A stretch of DNA of 64,000 bases from Clostridium guangxiense (GTDB lineage Bacteria; Bacillota; Clostridia; Clostridiales; Clostridiaceae). The position numbers and the translations under genes are program-made. Shown here piece after piece: positions 34,594-43,998 of the stretch. Positions within the stretch are counted from its first letter, which is position 1; the number at the start of each line of letters is the position of its first letter. Under the pieces are notes generated by a model. The model did not search any database. It was not told where the DNA came from and worked only from the letters and a program-made list of their open reading frames with translations. The DNA is taken from assembly GCF_021043395.1 (NCBI RefSeq), contig NZ_JAJNKE010000013.1, positions 1 to 64,000 of the forward strand, in the 5' to 3' direction.

Positions 34594-36723
34594 ATGCTGA
34601 ATAAACGTTGTTCAAAGCTGTTGAATGAAATTGTTAATACTGAAGATTATGTTAGTATTTTAGAACTATCAAAGAGTTTTGGAGTAAGTAACAGAACTAT
34701 AAGATATGACCTTGATAAAATAGATGATTTTTTGAAAAGTAGTAATTTGCCACAATTAATCAGAAAGCCTAATGAGGGTATATCTTATAAATGTAGTCCA
34801 ATACAAAAAAATAATTTATTAAATTTAATTGGCGAAGTTGATTTAAATCAATATGCATTATCTCAAGATGAAAGAATTAATATGATTCTTATTGAACTGT
34901 TAGAAAGTAGAAATTATATAACAATGGATAATCTTGCAGAACATTTGCTAGTAAGTAGAAGCACTATTTTAAAGGACATGGATAAAGTAAGAGAATGGCT
35001 TTTAGATAAAAATCTAGAGCTCAAGCCTTGTAAAAGGCATGGAGTAATGATTGCCGGAGAAGAAAAATATTTAAGAAAAGCGGCAATTAGTCTACTTACA
35101 AATAATGTGGATGTCTACAAAGCACTTAATTTGATAAAGTATCCTAAGATTTCAAGATCAGAATTTGCCTTAGATAAGTATAAAAAACAGTTTTTTAATG
35201 ATATTGATATTCCTTATATAGAAAGTTGTGTAAACATTGCAGAGAAACAATTGCAAAACAAATTCACAGACGAAGCATGTTCTGGATTAGTTATACACAT
35301 AGCCATTGCAATAAAAAGAATAAAGGAACAAAAGGATATTGTAATGGAAAAGGAAGAATTGAAGTCACTTGAAGTCACAGAAGAATTTGTTGTTGCATCA
35401 AGTATTGCAAAAGCACTTGAGAATAAATTTAACATTATTATACCTGTAGATGAAATAGGATATATAACTATACATTTGTTAGGAAGCAATGTTTCTATAT
35501 CAAAAAATAATGATGTAGATTGGGGCACAATTGAATATATTGCCAATGATTTAATTAAGAAGGTTAGTTCAATTTTAAACATTAGTTTATTTGACGATAA
35601 GCAGTTGTTAAATGGACTTATACAGCATATAAGACCAGCGATATATAGATTAAAGCATGATATTATATTAAAAAATCCATTACTAAAAGAAATAAAAGAA
35701 TCCTATCAAGAATTATTTTATGCCATTAAAAGTTCTGCTTATGAAATTGAGAGATATGGCAGAAATAAATTAAGCGAAGAAGAAATAGGATATATAACTT
35801 TACATTTTGGTGCAGCAATAGAGAGAAATAAGAAAGCAGATAATACAAATATAAATGTTATTGTAGTGTGTGCTACAGGTATGGGGACAGCAAAGCTTGT
35901 ATCATCAAAAATTCAGTCACTTTTTAACTTAAATATAATTGATACTATATCATACCATGATTTAAGTGATGTACTTAAAAATCAAAAAGTGGACTTGATT
36001 ATTACTACAGTGCCTATAAGATTAAATACTAATGATGTTCCATGTATTGAGGTAAATCCATTTTTAACAGAAAAAAATGTAAATGATATTAGTTCAGTTT
36101 TAAGAAAATATAACAGGGGATATACCAATAATGTACGCAAAATTTCATTAAAGGAAATAATGGACATAATAGGTCGTAACTGCACTATTTTAAATAGTGA
36201 AAGCTTGACACAAGAATTAGCAAGTTATCTTTCAATAAGTAACGACATTAAGAAAGGAGCATATGAACCAATGTTAAGAGAAGTATTAACAGATGATTTT
36301 ATAAAATTAAATGTAGAAGCAGAAAATTGGGAACAAGCCGTAAGATTTGGAGGAGAGATACTAAAAAGTAACAATGTAATAGAGCAGAGTTATATTGAAG
36401 GCATGATTAATAGTGTTAAAACATTAGGACCATATATTGTAATTGCTCCTGGTATTGCAATGCCTCATGCAAGACCAGATGAAAGTGTAAAAAAAATAGG
36501 AATGAGCCTTATAACTTTAAAAAAGCCTATTAATTTTGGAAATGAAGATAATGATCCAGTTAGCTTAGTGGTATGTTTATGCGCAGTAGATCACTCAAGC
36601 CATTTAAAAGCTTTATCTGAGCTAGTTACATTTTTAGGTGATAAGGAATTTATAGAAATTGTTTCAAATGCAAATAATCCTAGTGAAATAACAAATTATA
36701 TTAAAAATAAAGGAGAGATGTAA
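34594..36723 (+). CDS. PRD-containing PTS-regulated activator (MtlR/UlaR-like)
   Basis: This 709-residue regulator has two N-terminal helix-turn-helix units (SKSFGVSNRTIRYDLDKI and AEHLLVSRSTILKDMDKV), two PRDs (about 190-300 and 305-415), an EIIB-Gat-like domain with Cys in VIVVCATGMGTAKL (about 420) and a C-terminal type-2 EIIA domain with His in GIAMPHARPDE (about 622). Phosphorylation of these sites by the PTS signals sugar supply. It is followed directly by ascorbate-type EIIB and EIIC genes, which it likely controls. Confidence 0.9.
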   Translation: MLNKRCSKLLNEIVNTEDYVSILELSKSFGVSNRTIRYDLDKIDDFLKSSNLPQLIRKPNEGISYKCSPIQKNNLLNLIGEVDLNQYALSQDERINMILIELLESRNYITMDNLAEHLLVSRSTILKDMDKVREWLLDKNLELKPCKRHGVMIAGEEKYLRKAAISLLTNNVDVYKALNLIKYPKISRSEFALDKYKKQFFNDIDIPYIESCVNIAEKQLQNKFTDEACSGLVIHIAIAIKRIKEQKDIVMEKEELKSLEVTEEFVVASSIAKALENKFNIIIPVDEIGYITIHLLGSNVSISKNNDVDWGTIEYIANDLIKKVSSILNISLFDDKQLLNGLIQHIRPAIYRLKHDIILKNPLLKEIKESYQELFYAIKSSAYEIERYGRNKLSEEEIGYITLHFGAAIERNKKADNTNINVIVVCATGMGTAKLVSSKIQSLFNLNIIDTISYHDLSDVLKNQKVDLIITTVPIRLNTNDVPCIEVNPFLTEKNVNDISSVLRKYNRGYTNNVRKISLKEIMDIIGRNCTILNSESLTQELASYLSISNDIKKGAYEPMLREVLTDDFIKLNVEAENWEQAVRFGGEILKSNNVIEQSYIEGMINSVKTLGPYIVIAPGIAMPHARPDESVKKIGMSLITLKKPINFGNEDNDPVSLVVCLCAVDHSSHLKALSELVTFLGDKEFIEIVSNANNPSEITNYIKNKGEM

Positions 36724-36725
36724 AA

Positions 36726-37004
36726 ATGAATATTGTAACTGTATGTGGAATGGGAATGGGATCAAGTTTAATACTTAAAATGAATATGGATGATATATTA
36801 AAGAAAAATGGAGTAAGCGCTAATGTTGAAGCATGTGATTTAGGATCTTTAACAGGTAAAACTGCAGATTTAGTTGTAACAACTTATGAATTGAAATCTC
36901 AAATTGATGGTAAAGGATACAATACTGTTTATGTAAAAAATGTAATAGACAAAAAAACAATAGAAGAAGTAGTTATGGAGGCAATAAGAAATTTAAATAA
37001 GTAA
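36726..37004 (+). CDS. PTS EIIB component, ascorbate (UlaB/SgaB) type
   Basis: This 92-residue protein has the active Cys in VTVCGMGMGSSLILKMN and the LVVTTYELKSQI strand typical of ascorbate-family EIIB. It starts only two bases after the regulator stop, so the two are cotranscribed. The partner EIIC gene downstream is only half length, which leaves the role of this EIIB uncertain. Confidence 0.88.
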   Translation: MNIVTVCGMGMGSSLILKMNMDDILKKNGVSANVEACDLGSLTGKTADLVVTTYELKSQIDGKGYNTVYVKNVIDKKTIEEVVMEAIRNLNK

Positions 37005-37040
37005 TGAGTAGTTATAATCTAATCTTTTTTAAAGAAATTA

Positions 37041-37100
37041 AGTGCTGTATATTAAATATAGCCTTTTAGCAAATATAAATAATATAGCAGCACTTGATAT
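37041..37100. other. Hairpin between EIIB and truncated EIIC
   Basis: AAGTGCTGTATATT and AATATAGCAGCACTT can pair across an AT-rich loop. There is no T run directly after, so it may be a processing or attenuation hairpin rather than a full terminator. Confidence 0.45.
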
Positions 37101-37158
37101 ATAAAATTAAAAATCGGTGTAAATGATTGTGCTGATAATAAGCGGGGGGGAAAAAATA

Positions 37159-37719
37159 ATGATTAATTTTATTGTAAGCTTTCTTGATCAACCTGCAATC
37201 GTCGTAGGAATTATGGCGTTGATAGGTTTAATTGCTCTAAAGAAACCAGTATCTCAGATTGTTACTGGAACATTTAAAACTATTATTGGTTTTATAATAT
37301 TCCAGCTAGGTTCAGGTGCAATAGCTGACAATCTTAATATTTTGGGACCTGCATTTCAAAGTGCGTTCCATATACAAGGAGTTGTTCCAACCAATGAGGC
37401 GGTAATAGCGTTAGTTCAAAAGAACTTTGGTACAGAAATGGCCCTAATTATGGCATTCGGATTTATTGTAAATATTTTAATTGCTAGACTTACTTCATTG
37501 AAATACATATTTTTAACAGGGCATCATATGTTATTTATGGCAGGCTTATTAGCAGCAATATTATCTGTTTTAGGATTTAAAGGTCCTGAACTTATAATTG
37601 TGGCATCATTACTTTTAGGTGCAACTATGGTTATAACACCAGCAAATATTTTATTTGAAAAGTATGGTTTTACAGTACAAAATATAGTAGAAAGTGCAAA
37701 GAAATTGTGCAATAAATAG
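37159..37719 (+). pseudogene. Ascorbate-type PTS EIIC, truncated to the N-terminal half
   Basis: The 186 residues match the first part of UlaA/SgaT permeases: INFIVSFLDQPAIVVGIMAL, QIVTGTFKTIIGFIIFQLG, and IFLTGHHMLFMAGLLAAIL. Full-length proteins have about 420-460 residues; this one stops after a short unrelated-looking tail ending KLCNK. No continuing frame with family likeness is seen downstream before the terminator at 37727. It may be a remnant, or a small subunit of unknown function. ATG 37159 follows GGGGGGG. Confidence 0.7.
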
Positions 37720-37726
37720 TGTTATA

Positions 37727-37775
37727 AATAACAAGCAGGTCGCTAAAATCTTGTTGACTTGCTTGTTATTCATTT
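37727..37775. terminator. Terminator between convergent EIIC fragment and isoprenoid-synthase gene
   Basis: AATAACAAGCAGGTC and GACTTGCTTGTTATT form a long stem, followed by a T-rich stretch, at the meeting point of two convergent genes. Confidence 0.75.
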
Positions 37776-37781
37776 TTGTAA

Positions 37782-39065
37782 CTATTCCGGTTTTAAAGCG
37801 TACATTATAATCTCGTTTGTAGTCATGCCGTTATAGCTTTCTTTAATATTATTTGAATACTTTCTTTTTAGTTTCTTGTATAAATTTTTCATATATCTAG
37901 GTGTATATGGAAAGTATGCCTTCATTTTTTTAAAGTATTTTTTACTGTAGAGGCTCTTATTCTTAGTAATAGCAAAGAGTATTAGTTTAAGACAGTTTTT
38001 TTGTATTAGCTCTTTAAGCAAATCTATATTAGGACAATTAAAAGCTTTAGTATTGTTTAAAAGATCAAAGGTGAAATTAATTAAACAGTTTGCTATATGA
38101 TCTAAAGGCCATTTTGTAGATAATTGAGATACAATAGTCATATGACCATTTTTAAAATCCTCTTTTGCATCCTGAAGATCATCACATATTTGAAGCAGTA
38201 CTCCGTATCCAAAGAAAAATTCAGCTTCTTCTTCAGTTAGGCTTCCGTTTACAATATAGGCATCGGCAAGCACAGAGCTGCCTCCCTTTTCCATACTAAT
38301 TCCTAAAATATCGCATTCGTAAGGCAGAGTTAGTTTTCCCTGCTGTATTAAACTTTTCATTTGAGCGTTTTGAATGCAAAGTAAGCTTTCAAAAACCTCT
38401 ATGTTTTTAGAACGATCAAACTCACCTTCTATTTTTTCTACAAGATTAAAAAGGTGTCTTTCGTAGGGTGAAATTGGCTGAACACTTTCTCCAGCCAATT
38501 TCTTTTCAAAGGTATCATTCATTTTTATTTTTTCTGATTTTGAGATATTATTGTCATCTAAAAAATTATCGGTGTAAGGATATAGCATGCTGTAACTAAA
38601 TATAGAAGGGGTAAGCTTAGGCAATTTGCCAAACAGCATTTGTATTATATTCATAATCCATAGATTTCTCAATGCTTGGCCTATATTTTCAATAGGCATA
38701 TCTGGATTGAAAGCTTGGGCTTCGTTAACAAAGTTTTCAGTATTTTTAAGCAAGGCTTCGCTAAATAGAATATTTTTATCCTCACTATTTATTAAATCTG
38801 AATTAGCTACGAAGTTATCAATTAAAAGGTTTATATTCTTTTTCCATATTCTTTGGTTCTGATTTCCTAAGGGAAAGCTTTTTATTGCTTTTACAAACTT
38901 GTCTATAAAATCATTTGTAAGCCTTTCCTGCTTCTTTTTATGCCAATAGGTGGTGGTGTTTTTTAGCTTTGGAAAGTCTTTGCTGGTACTCCACCAAGTA
39001 TCAGTAAAAGAACTAATAAAGTTATGTACTTGATTAGAAACCTTTAGTTCATTTGCTTGTTCCAT
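37782..39065 (-). CDS. Class 1 isoprenoid biosynthesis enzyme-like protein
   Basis: This 427-residue, mostly helical protein carries Asp-rich motifs resembling those of prenyl synthases: YPYTDNFLDD in the first half (about 161-170) and QICDDLQDAKED in the second (about 290-301), which bind Mg-diphosphate in the family. It is longer than ordinary prenyl diphosphate synthases, which have about 300 residues. The product and substrate are unknown. It stands alone, convergent with the PTS genes. Confidence 0.62.
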   Translation of the reverse strand: MEQANELKVSNQVHNFISSFTDTWWSTSKDFPKLKNTTTYWHKKKQERLTNDFIDKFVKAIKSFPLGNQNQRIWKKNINLLIDNFVANSDLINSEDKNILFSEALLKNTENFVNEAQAFNPDMPIENIGQALRNLWIMNIIQMLFGKLPKLTPSIFSYSMLYPYTDNFLDDNNISKSEKIKMNDTFEKKLAGESVQPISPYERHLFNLVEKIEGEFDRSKNIEVFESLLCIQNAQMKSLIQQGKLTLPYECDILGISMEKGGSSVLADAYIVNGSLTEEEAEFFFGYGVLLQICDDLQDAKEDFKNGHMTIVSQLSTKWPLDHIANCLINFTFDLLNNTKAFNCPNIDLLKELIQKNCLKLILFAITKNKSLYSKKYFKKMKAYFPYTPRYMKNLYKKLKRKYSNNIKESYNGMTTNEIIMYALKPE

Positions 39066-39111
39066 AATAAATTCTCTCCAATGTAAATTATTAAATTAAT
39101 AATAACATTAG

Positions 39112-39137
39112 TTAGAGTAGAGAGTAAAGGGTAGAAC
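39112..39137. repeat. Heptamer tail remnant of palindrome family P
   Basis: AGAGTAG AGAGTAA AGGGTAG are three imperfect tandem heptamers, the same unit as in the tails of the palindromes at 60644 and 1529. No core or second arm is present. Confidence 0.5.
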
Positions 39138-39228
39138 CAATAAATTGATTTTTTGTTGACATAGCATAAATTTAATGGCAATATTTTAGTTGATAAGCTA
39201 TTTATTATAGTATGAAGGGAGACAAAGT

Positions 39229-40122
39229 ATGAAAAGATTATTAGATTGTACAGCTAGTGATATGAAAAGTATGACAGCTAAGGAATTAAAGCAAGCTATT
39301 CTAGCAAGTGAGGGAAGAACTGTGTTGTCTGAAAATATTGTTTCAGTTGAACCTTTGGTTTCTAGTGTTACAAATTCAGAATTGGCGGCTGCTTTTGGGG
39401 CGGATTTATTGCTCTTAAATGCGTTTGATTGCTATAAGTGTGAAATTAAAGGATTGCCACAAACAGATAATCCAATTGAACTTTTGAAAAATTATACAGG
39501 TAGACCTATAGGTCTTAATTTGGAGCCTGTGGATATTCATGCAAATATGATGGAAGATACTTTAAAAATACCTAAAGGAAGAACTGCTTGCGAGGATACC
39601 TTTAAGTTAGCGAATAAATTGGGATTTGATTTTGTTTGCTTAACTGGTAATCCTAAAACGGGAGTGACAAATAAACAAATTGAAGATGCTATAATTTTAG
39701 CAAAAAAACATTTTGATGGGCTTGTATTTGCTGGAAAAATGCATTCGTCTGGAGTGAATGAGCCAGTAGTTGATTTAAAAGCTGTTGAAAAATTTATAGA
39801 TAATGGTGCAGATGTAATTTTAATGCCAGCGGTAGGAACTGTACCAGGATTTCAGGAAAGCGAACTTCATGAAGCTGTAGAACTTGTAAAAACTAAAGGT
39901 GCATTATCCATGAGTACAATTGGTACAAGTCAAGAAGGAGCGGACAGCAGCACTATTAGGGAGTTCGCACTTTCAAGCAAAAGAGCAGGAGTTGATATTC
40001 AACATATAGGTGATTCTGGATATGAAGGTATAGCAATTCCAGAAAATATAATGGCCATGTCTATAGCTATTAGAGGGAAAAGGCACACATATAGAAGAAT
40101 TGCGAGATCAATCAATAGATAA
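39229..40122 (+). CDS. TIM-barrel family protein, DUF7916-like (PTS-associated)
   Basis: This 297-residue protein looks like an alpha/beta barrel of the phosphoenolpyruvate mutase/BtpA type: LLLLNAFDCYKCEIKG, GRPIGLNLEPVD, DFVCLTGNPKTGVTNKQI, and a C-terminal stretch of KRAGVDIQHIGDSGYEGI. Related proteins are often annotated as haloacid dehalogenase-like hydrolases and lie near PTS operons. The residues IHANMMEDT and MPAVGTVPG may line a phosphate site. Neighbours on both sides are PTS regulators. I do not know its reaction. Confidence 0.6.
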   Translation: MKRLLDCTASDMKSMTAKELKQAILASEGRTVLSENIVSVEPLVSSVTNSELAAAFGADLLLLNAFDCYKCEIKGLPQTDNPIELLKNYTGRPIGLNLEPVDIHANMMEDTLKIPKGRTACEDTFKLANKLGFDFVCLTGNPKTGVTNKQIEDAIILAKKHFDGLVFAGKMHSSGVNEPVVDLKAVEKFIDNGADVILMPAVGTVPGFQESELHEAVELVKTKGALSMSTIGTSQEGADSSTIREFALSSKRAGVDIQHIGDSGYEGIAIPENIMAMSIAIRGKRHTYRRIARSINR

Positions 40123-40233
40123 TGTCGTAATTGCATTCTGTTATATAGTGAGACTAGCTTAACTAAATATTATTTATATGATGTGATTTTTATAGTTTAA
40201 TATTTTAGGTAGATTAATTATATGTATAACAAA

Positions 40234-40269
40234 ATTGGTATATACAATATGTCAATATGATGATATAAT
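40234..40269 (+). promoter_or_regulatory. Promoter and putative NagR operator of the amino-sugar operon
   Basis: ATTGGTATATACAAT (13 of 15 positions symmetric) overlaps the -35 region, and TATAAT lies at 40264-40269. The same operator and promoter are kept at 48275 before the decayed second gntR. The palindrome resembles sites bound by NagR/YvoA repressors, so autoregulation by the GntR protein encoded next is likely. Confidence 0.65.
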
Positions 40270-40301
40270 AATATTATATATTGAAGTTGGGAGGTAGCAG
40301 C

Positions 40302-41033
40302 TTGAAGAAAATATCAAAATCAGATCCAGTTCCGCTGCATTATCAGCTTAAAACAATACTTTTGGATATGATTGAAAATGAAGAACTTAAACCTGGAGAT
40401 ATGATACCAACTGAAAGAGAATTATGTGATATTCAGGGAGTAAGCAGGATGACTATAAATAAAGCCATAATGTCACTTGTAAATGAAGGAGTACTTTATA
40501 GAGAACAGGGCAAGGGAACTTTTGTTGCTAAACCTAAAGAGAAGCAGGAAATATATAAGCTTAAAAGTTTTACTCAGGAAATGAGTGAAAAAGGATTAAC
40601 TACATCAACTAAAATTATATCCTTTGAAATAAAAGAAGCTACTAAAAAAAATATAAGTATACTTAAAATACCAAAAGAATTTAATAAAGTAATAGAAATA
40701 AGAAGACTTAGAATGACAGAAAAAGATCCTGTGGCTATTGAAACTGTGTGGATTCCGGAACATTTATTTAAAGGAATGACAGCGGATATGATTGAGGGAA
40801 AATCGCTTTACGCTGTATTTGAGCAGAAATTTAATTATAAGCCTAAAAAAGCAAAGCAAACCATTGAGCCTGTGGCTTTAAGTGAATTTGAGGCAAAGCT
40901 TTTGAATCAGGAGGAAAATGCATTAGCACTTATGTTTAAAAGAATAACATACACAGAAAATAATATTCCTATTGAGTATACAAATACTATAAACCGAAGT
41001 GATAAATATGAATATGAAATACTCTTAACATAA
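40302..41033 (+). CDS. nagR: GntR/HutC-family repressor, NagR (YvoA) type
   Basis: This 243-residue repressor has an N-terminal winged helix (PLHYQLKTILLDMIENEEL, PTERELCDIQGVSRMTINKA, EQGKGTFVAKP) and a C-terminal UTRA effector domain with IEIRRLRMTEKDPVAIE and IPIEYTNTINRSDKYEYE. NagR-type members bind GlcN-6-P or GlcNAc-6-P. TTG 40302 follows GGGAGGTAG and matches the start of the second copy; the frame is open seven codons further up. It leads the murQ-nagA-nagB operon. Confidence 0.9.
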   Translation: MKKISKSDPVPLHYQLKTILLDMIENEELKPGDMIPTERELCDIQGVSRMTINKAIMSLVNEGVLYREQGKGTFVAKPKEKQEIYKLKSFTQEMSEKGLTTSTKIISFEIKEATKKNISILKIPKEFNKVIEIRRLRMTEKDPVAIETVWIPEHLFKGMTADMIEGKSLYAVFEQKFNYKPKKAKQTIEPVALSEFEAKLLNQEENALALMFKRITYTENNIPIEYTNTINRSDKYEYEILLT

Positions 41034-41050
41034 GCATTGGAGGTAAATGT

Positions 41051-41926
41051 ATGGAAGAAAGAAACATAAATACCATTAATTTAGATGATTTAAGTACATT
41101 TGAAGTATTAAAGAAAATAAATGAAGAAGACAAAAAAGTTGCAGAGGCTGTTGACAAAGAACTTCCTAGTATAGAAAAAGCAGTTGATATAATTGTGGAA
41201 GGTTTTAAAAATGGAGGAAGGCTATTTTATATAGGAAGCGGCAGTAGTGGGAAAATTGGTGTTATGGATGCATCAGAATGTCCACCTACTTTTGGCGTTG
41301 ATGATTCTATGGTTCAAGGAATTATATCAGGAGGGAATAATGCTTTAAGTGGATGGCTTGAAGAAACAGAAGATGATGGAGATTTGGCAGTAAAAGATCT
41401 TAAAGAAAAAGGTATAAATAAAAAAGATGTTGTTGTTGGAATTACTGCAAGCGGAAATACCCCTTATGTGAATAGTGCAATAGAGTATTCAAATAAGATT
41501 GGATGTAAAACCATTGGTATTGTTTGTTCACAAGGAACGTTAAGTGAAAAATCTGATGTAACTATTTGTGTTAATGTTGGACCAGAAGTAATAATGGGAT
41601 CAACAAGAATGAAAGCTGGTACAGCTGAAAAAATGGTCTTAAATATGCTTTCAACAACCTCCATGATTAAAATTGGAAATACATATTCAAATTTAATGGT
41701 AAATGTAAGACCAATCAATGAAAAGCTAAGAGAAAGAGTAAAAAAAATAGTTAAGCTTGCAACCAATGCTGATGATTTAGTTATAGATAAAATAGTTAAA
41801 GAGTGCAATTACAATGCTAAAGTAGCAATTGTTACAATAATGATGGGAGAAGATGTGCCAAAGGCTTGTGAACTCCTAAAAAAATTTCAAGGGAATATTT
41901 CAAAGGCTATAAAAAGCCTAAAATAA
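41051..41926 (+). CDS. murQ: N-acetylmuramic acid 6-phosphate etherase
   Basis: This 291-residue SIS-domain enzyme removes D-lactate from MurNAc-6-P to give GlcNAc-6-P. Motifs are IGSGSSGKIGVMDASECPPT (with the proposed catalytic Glu), GIISGGNNALSG, VVGITASGNTPYVNSAIEY and MGSTRMKAGTAEKMVLNM. Length is normal. It lies 17 bases after nagR and 16 before nagA, so all are one operon for recycling cell-wall sugar. Confidence 0.93.
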   Translation: MEERNINTINLDDLSTFEVLKKINEEDKKVAEAVDKELPSIEKAVDIIVEGFKNGGRLFYIGSGSSGKIGVMDASECPPTFGVDDSMVQGIISGGNNALSGWLEETEDDGDLAVKDLKEKGINKKDVVVGITASGNTPYVNSAIEYSNKIGCKTIGIVCSQGTLSEKSDVTICVNVGPEVIMGSTRMKAGTAEKMVLNMLSTTSMIKIGNTYSNLMVNVRPINEKLRERVKKIVKLATNADDLVIDKIVKECNYNAKVAIVTIMMGEDVPKACELLKKFQGNISKAIKSLK

Positions 41927-41942
41927 ACAAGAGGGTGAAAAT

Positions 41943-43082
41943 ATGAAAGCTATAATTAATGGTAAGATAATAACGAAAGAAGATGTGTTAAAGAATAAAG
42001 TATTGTTATTTGATGAAAAAATAAATAAGATAGTAGACTCTAAAGATTTTAACAAAGATGGTGTAGAAATTATAGATGCTAAAGGTAATTACATTTCTCC
42101 GGGTTTTATAGATGTACATATACATGGCGCCAATGGAGAAGATGTTATGGATGGAGAAATGGAATCACTTGAAACCATAAGCAAATTTATTGCGGGAAAA
42201 GGTGTTACTGCATTTTTACCAACTACTATGACTATGGGTAAGGAGGATATATATAAGGCACTTGAGACTGTAAAAGAAGCTGTAAATAAGAAGTTTCATG
42301 GAGCAGCAATTATAGGTGTACATCTTGAGGGACCATTTATAAATGAAAAATATAAAGGCGCTCAAAGGGAAGATTATATAGTTAAGCCAAGTTATGATTT
42401 TATTAAGAAATATAAGGATATAATAAAAATTATAACAATGGCACCAGAAAAAGATGAAAACTTTAATTTTATAAAGGAAGTAAAGAAAAATACTGACATA
42501 GTGTTATCCATAGGACATTCTAACGCAACTTATGAGGAGGCTATGGAAGCAATTGAATGTGGTATGAATCATATTACTCATACTTTTAATGCTATGACGC
42601 CTTTACATCATAGAAACCCTGGAGTTGTAGGTGCTGCATTTAATAGCAATGCATATTGTGAAATTATAGCTGATAAGATTCACGTACATCCTGGTGTTTT
42701 TAATATACTTCTAAAAGCAAAGGGGAAGGAAAAAGTAATACTTATAACAGATTGTATGAGAGCAGGTGGGCTTAAGGATGGAGTTTCAGAAATTGGAGGC
42801 CAAAAGGTTTTTATAAAAAATAATTCTGTAAGGCTTTCCGACGGAACACTTGCAGGAAGCATACTAACGGTTAATAGAGCTGTTAAAAATATATATGAAA
42901 ACACAAATTTAACACTTAATGAGGCTGTTAATTTGGCAACAATAAATCCAGCTAAAAGTATAAAAGTAGATGATAGAAAAGGAAGCATTGAAGAGGGAAA
43001 AGATGCTGATATAACAATATTTAATGATGAATTTGAAGTTATTCAAACTATTGTAGGTGGAAAAACAGTTTATAGAAATTAA
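41943..43082 (+). CDS. nagA: N-acetylglucosamine-6-phosphate deacetylase
   Basis: This 379-residue amidohydrolase removes acetate from GlcNAc-6-P. It keeps HXH in DVHIHGANGEDVMDG (about 57-71), the Glu in GVHLEGPFINEKYKGA, His in LSIGHSNATYEEAMEA, the loop THTFNAMTPLHHRNPGVVGA, and the catalytic Asp in LITDCMRAGG. All expected ligands are present. It follows murQ and precedes nagB in one operon. Confidence 0.95.
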   Translation: MKAIINGKIITKEDVLKNKVLLFDEKINKIVDSKDFNKDGVEIIDAKGNYISPGFIDVHIHGANGEDVMDGEMESLETISKFIAGKGVTAFLPTTMTMGKEDIYKALETVKEAVNKKFHGAAIIGVHLEGPFINEKYKGAQREDYIVKPSYDFIKKYKDIIKIITMAPEKDENFNFIKEVKKNTDIVLSIGHSNATYEEAMEAIECGMNHITHTFNAMTPLHHRNPGVVGAAFNSNAYCEIIADKIHVHPGVFNILLKAKGKEKVILITDCMRAGGLKDGVSEIGGQKVFIKNNSVRLSDGTLAGSILTVNRAVKNIYENTNLTLNEAVNLATINPAKSIKVDDRKGSIEEGKDADITIFNDEFEVIQTIVGGKTVYRN

Positions 43083-43098
43083 TTTGGAGGTGTTTTAA

Positions 43099-43824
43099 TT
43101 GAGAATAATATGTGTAGATAATTATGATGAGATGAGTAAAAAGGCGGCAAGTATGGTTGCAAGTCAGATGATATTAAAGCATGACAGTGTGTTAGGGCTT
43201 GCTACGGGGGAGACTCCAACGGGCATGTATAAAGAGCTTATAAAATTATATGATGATAAAGAAATAGATTTTTCTGATATTAAGACTTTTAACTTAGATG
43301 AATACTATGGTTTATCTAAAGAGAATCCACAAAGCTATTATTGTTACATGATGAATAATTTATTTAAACATGTCAATATTAAACATGAAAACATAAACAT
43401 ACTTGATGGAAGGACAGATGATATTGATAAAGAATGTTTAGATTATGATAAGAAGATTAAAGCATCAGGAGGAATTGATATTCAAGTTCTTGGAATAGGT
43501 GTAAATGGGCATATTGGATTTAATGAACCTAGTATAAACTTTGAATCGGGAACACATCTTGTAAAGTTGGATAAGAAAACTATAGAGTCAAATTCAAGAT
43601 TTTTCAAATCAATGGATGAGGTGCCTAAGTCAGCTTTAAGTATGGGCATAAAAACAATAATGCAATCTAAGGTTATAGTACTTCTTGCAAATGGAGAAGC
43701 TAAAGCTGAAGCAATTTATAAAGCTATTAATGGTAAAATTTGCCCTGAAGTTCCAGCTTCAATTTTACAGCTTCATAATAATGTTAATATTATAGTTGAT
43801 AAGGAAGCCGCTAAGTTGCTTTAA
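43099..43824 (+). CDS. nagB: Glucosamine-6-phosphate deaminase
   Basis: This 241-residue enzyme converts GlcN-6-P to fructose-6-P and ammonia. Motifs are LGLATGETPTGMYKELI, FNLDEYYGL with the catalytic Asp, VLGIGVNGHIGFNEP with the His of the ring-opening step, and KSALSMGIKTIM. It is of the short (about 240 residue) Gram-positive type. TTG 43099 follows GGAGGTG. A hairpin terminator follows. Confidence 0.95.
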   Translation: MRIICVDNYDEMSKKAASMVASQMILKHDSVLGLATGETPTGMYKELIKLYDDKEIDFSDIKTFNLDEYYGLSKENPQSYYCYMMNNLFKHVNIKHENINILDGRTDDIDKECLDYDKKIKASGGIDIQVLGIGVNGHIGFNEPSINFESGTHLVKLDKKTIESNSRFFKSMDEVPKSALSMGIKTIMQSKVIVLLANGEAKAEAIYKAINGKICPEVPASILQLHNNVNIIVDKEAAKLL

Positions 43825-43860
43825 TAAAGGGACTTAACTTTTTCGTTGATTATCTATTAA

Positions 43861-43909
43861 GCGAATAGATAGTATTTAGTGTTTTAAAATACTATCTATT
43901 CGCATTATT
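43861..43909 (+). terminator. Terminator of the nagR-murQ-nagA-nagB operon
   Basis: GCGAATAGATAGTATTT pairs perfectly with AAATACTATCTATTCGC across a short loop, followed by an AT-rich tail. It starts 36 bases after the nagB stop. Confidence 0.8.
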
Positions 43910-43998
43910 TTATTGTATAATTCCATTAAGAAATAAATAACATTTGTGCAAATGAGCAATTAGGTCTTGTAGAAGTATTTGGAGTAAAGGGGGAACTT

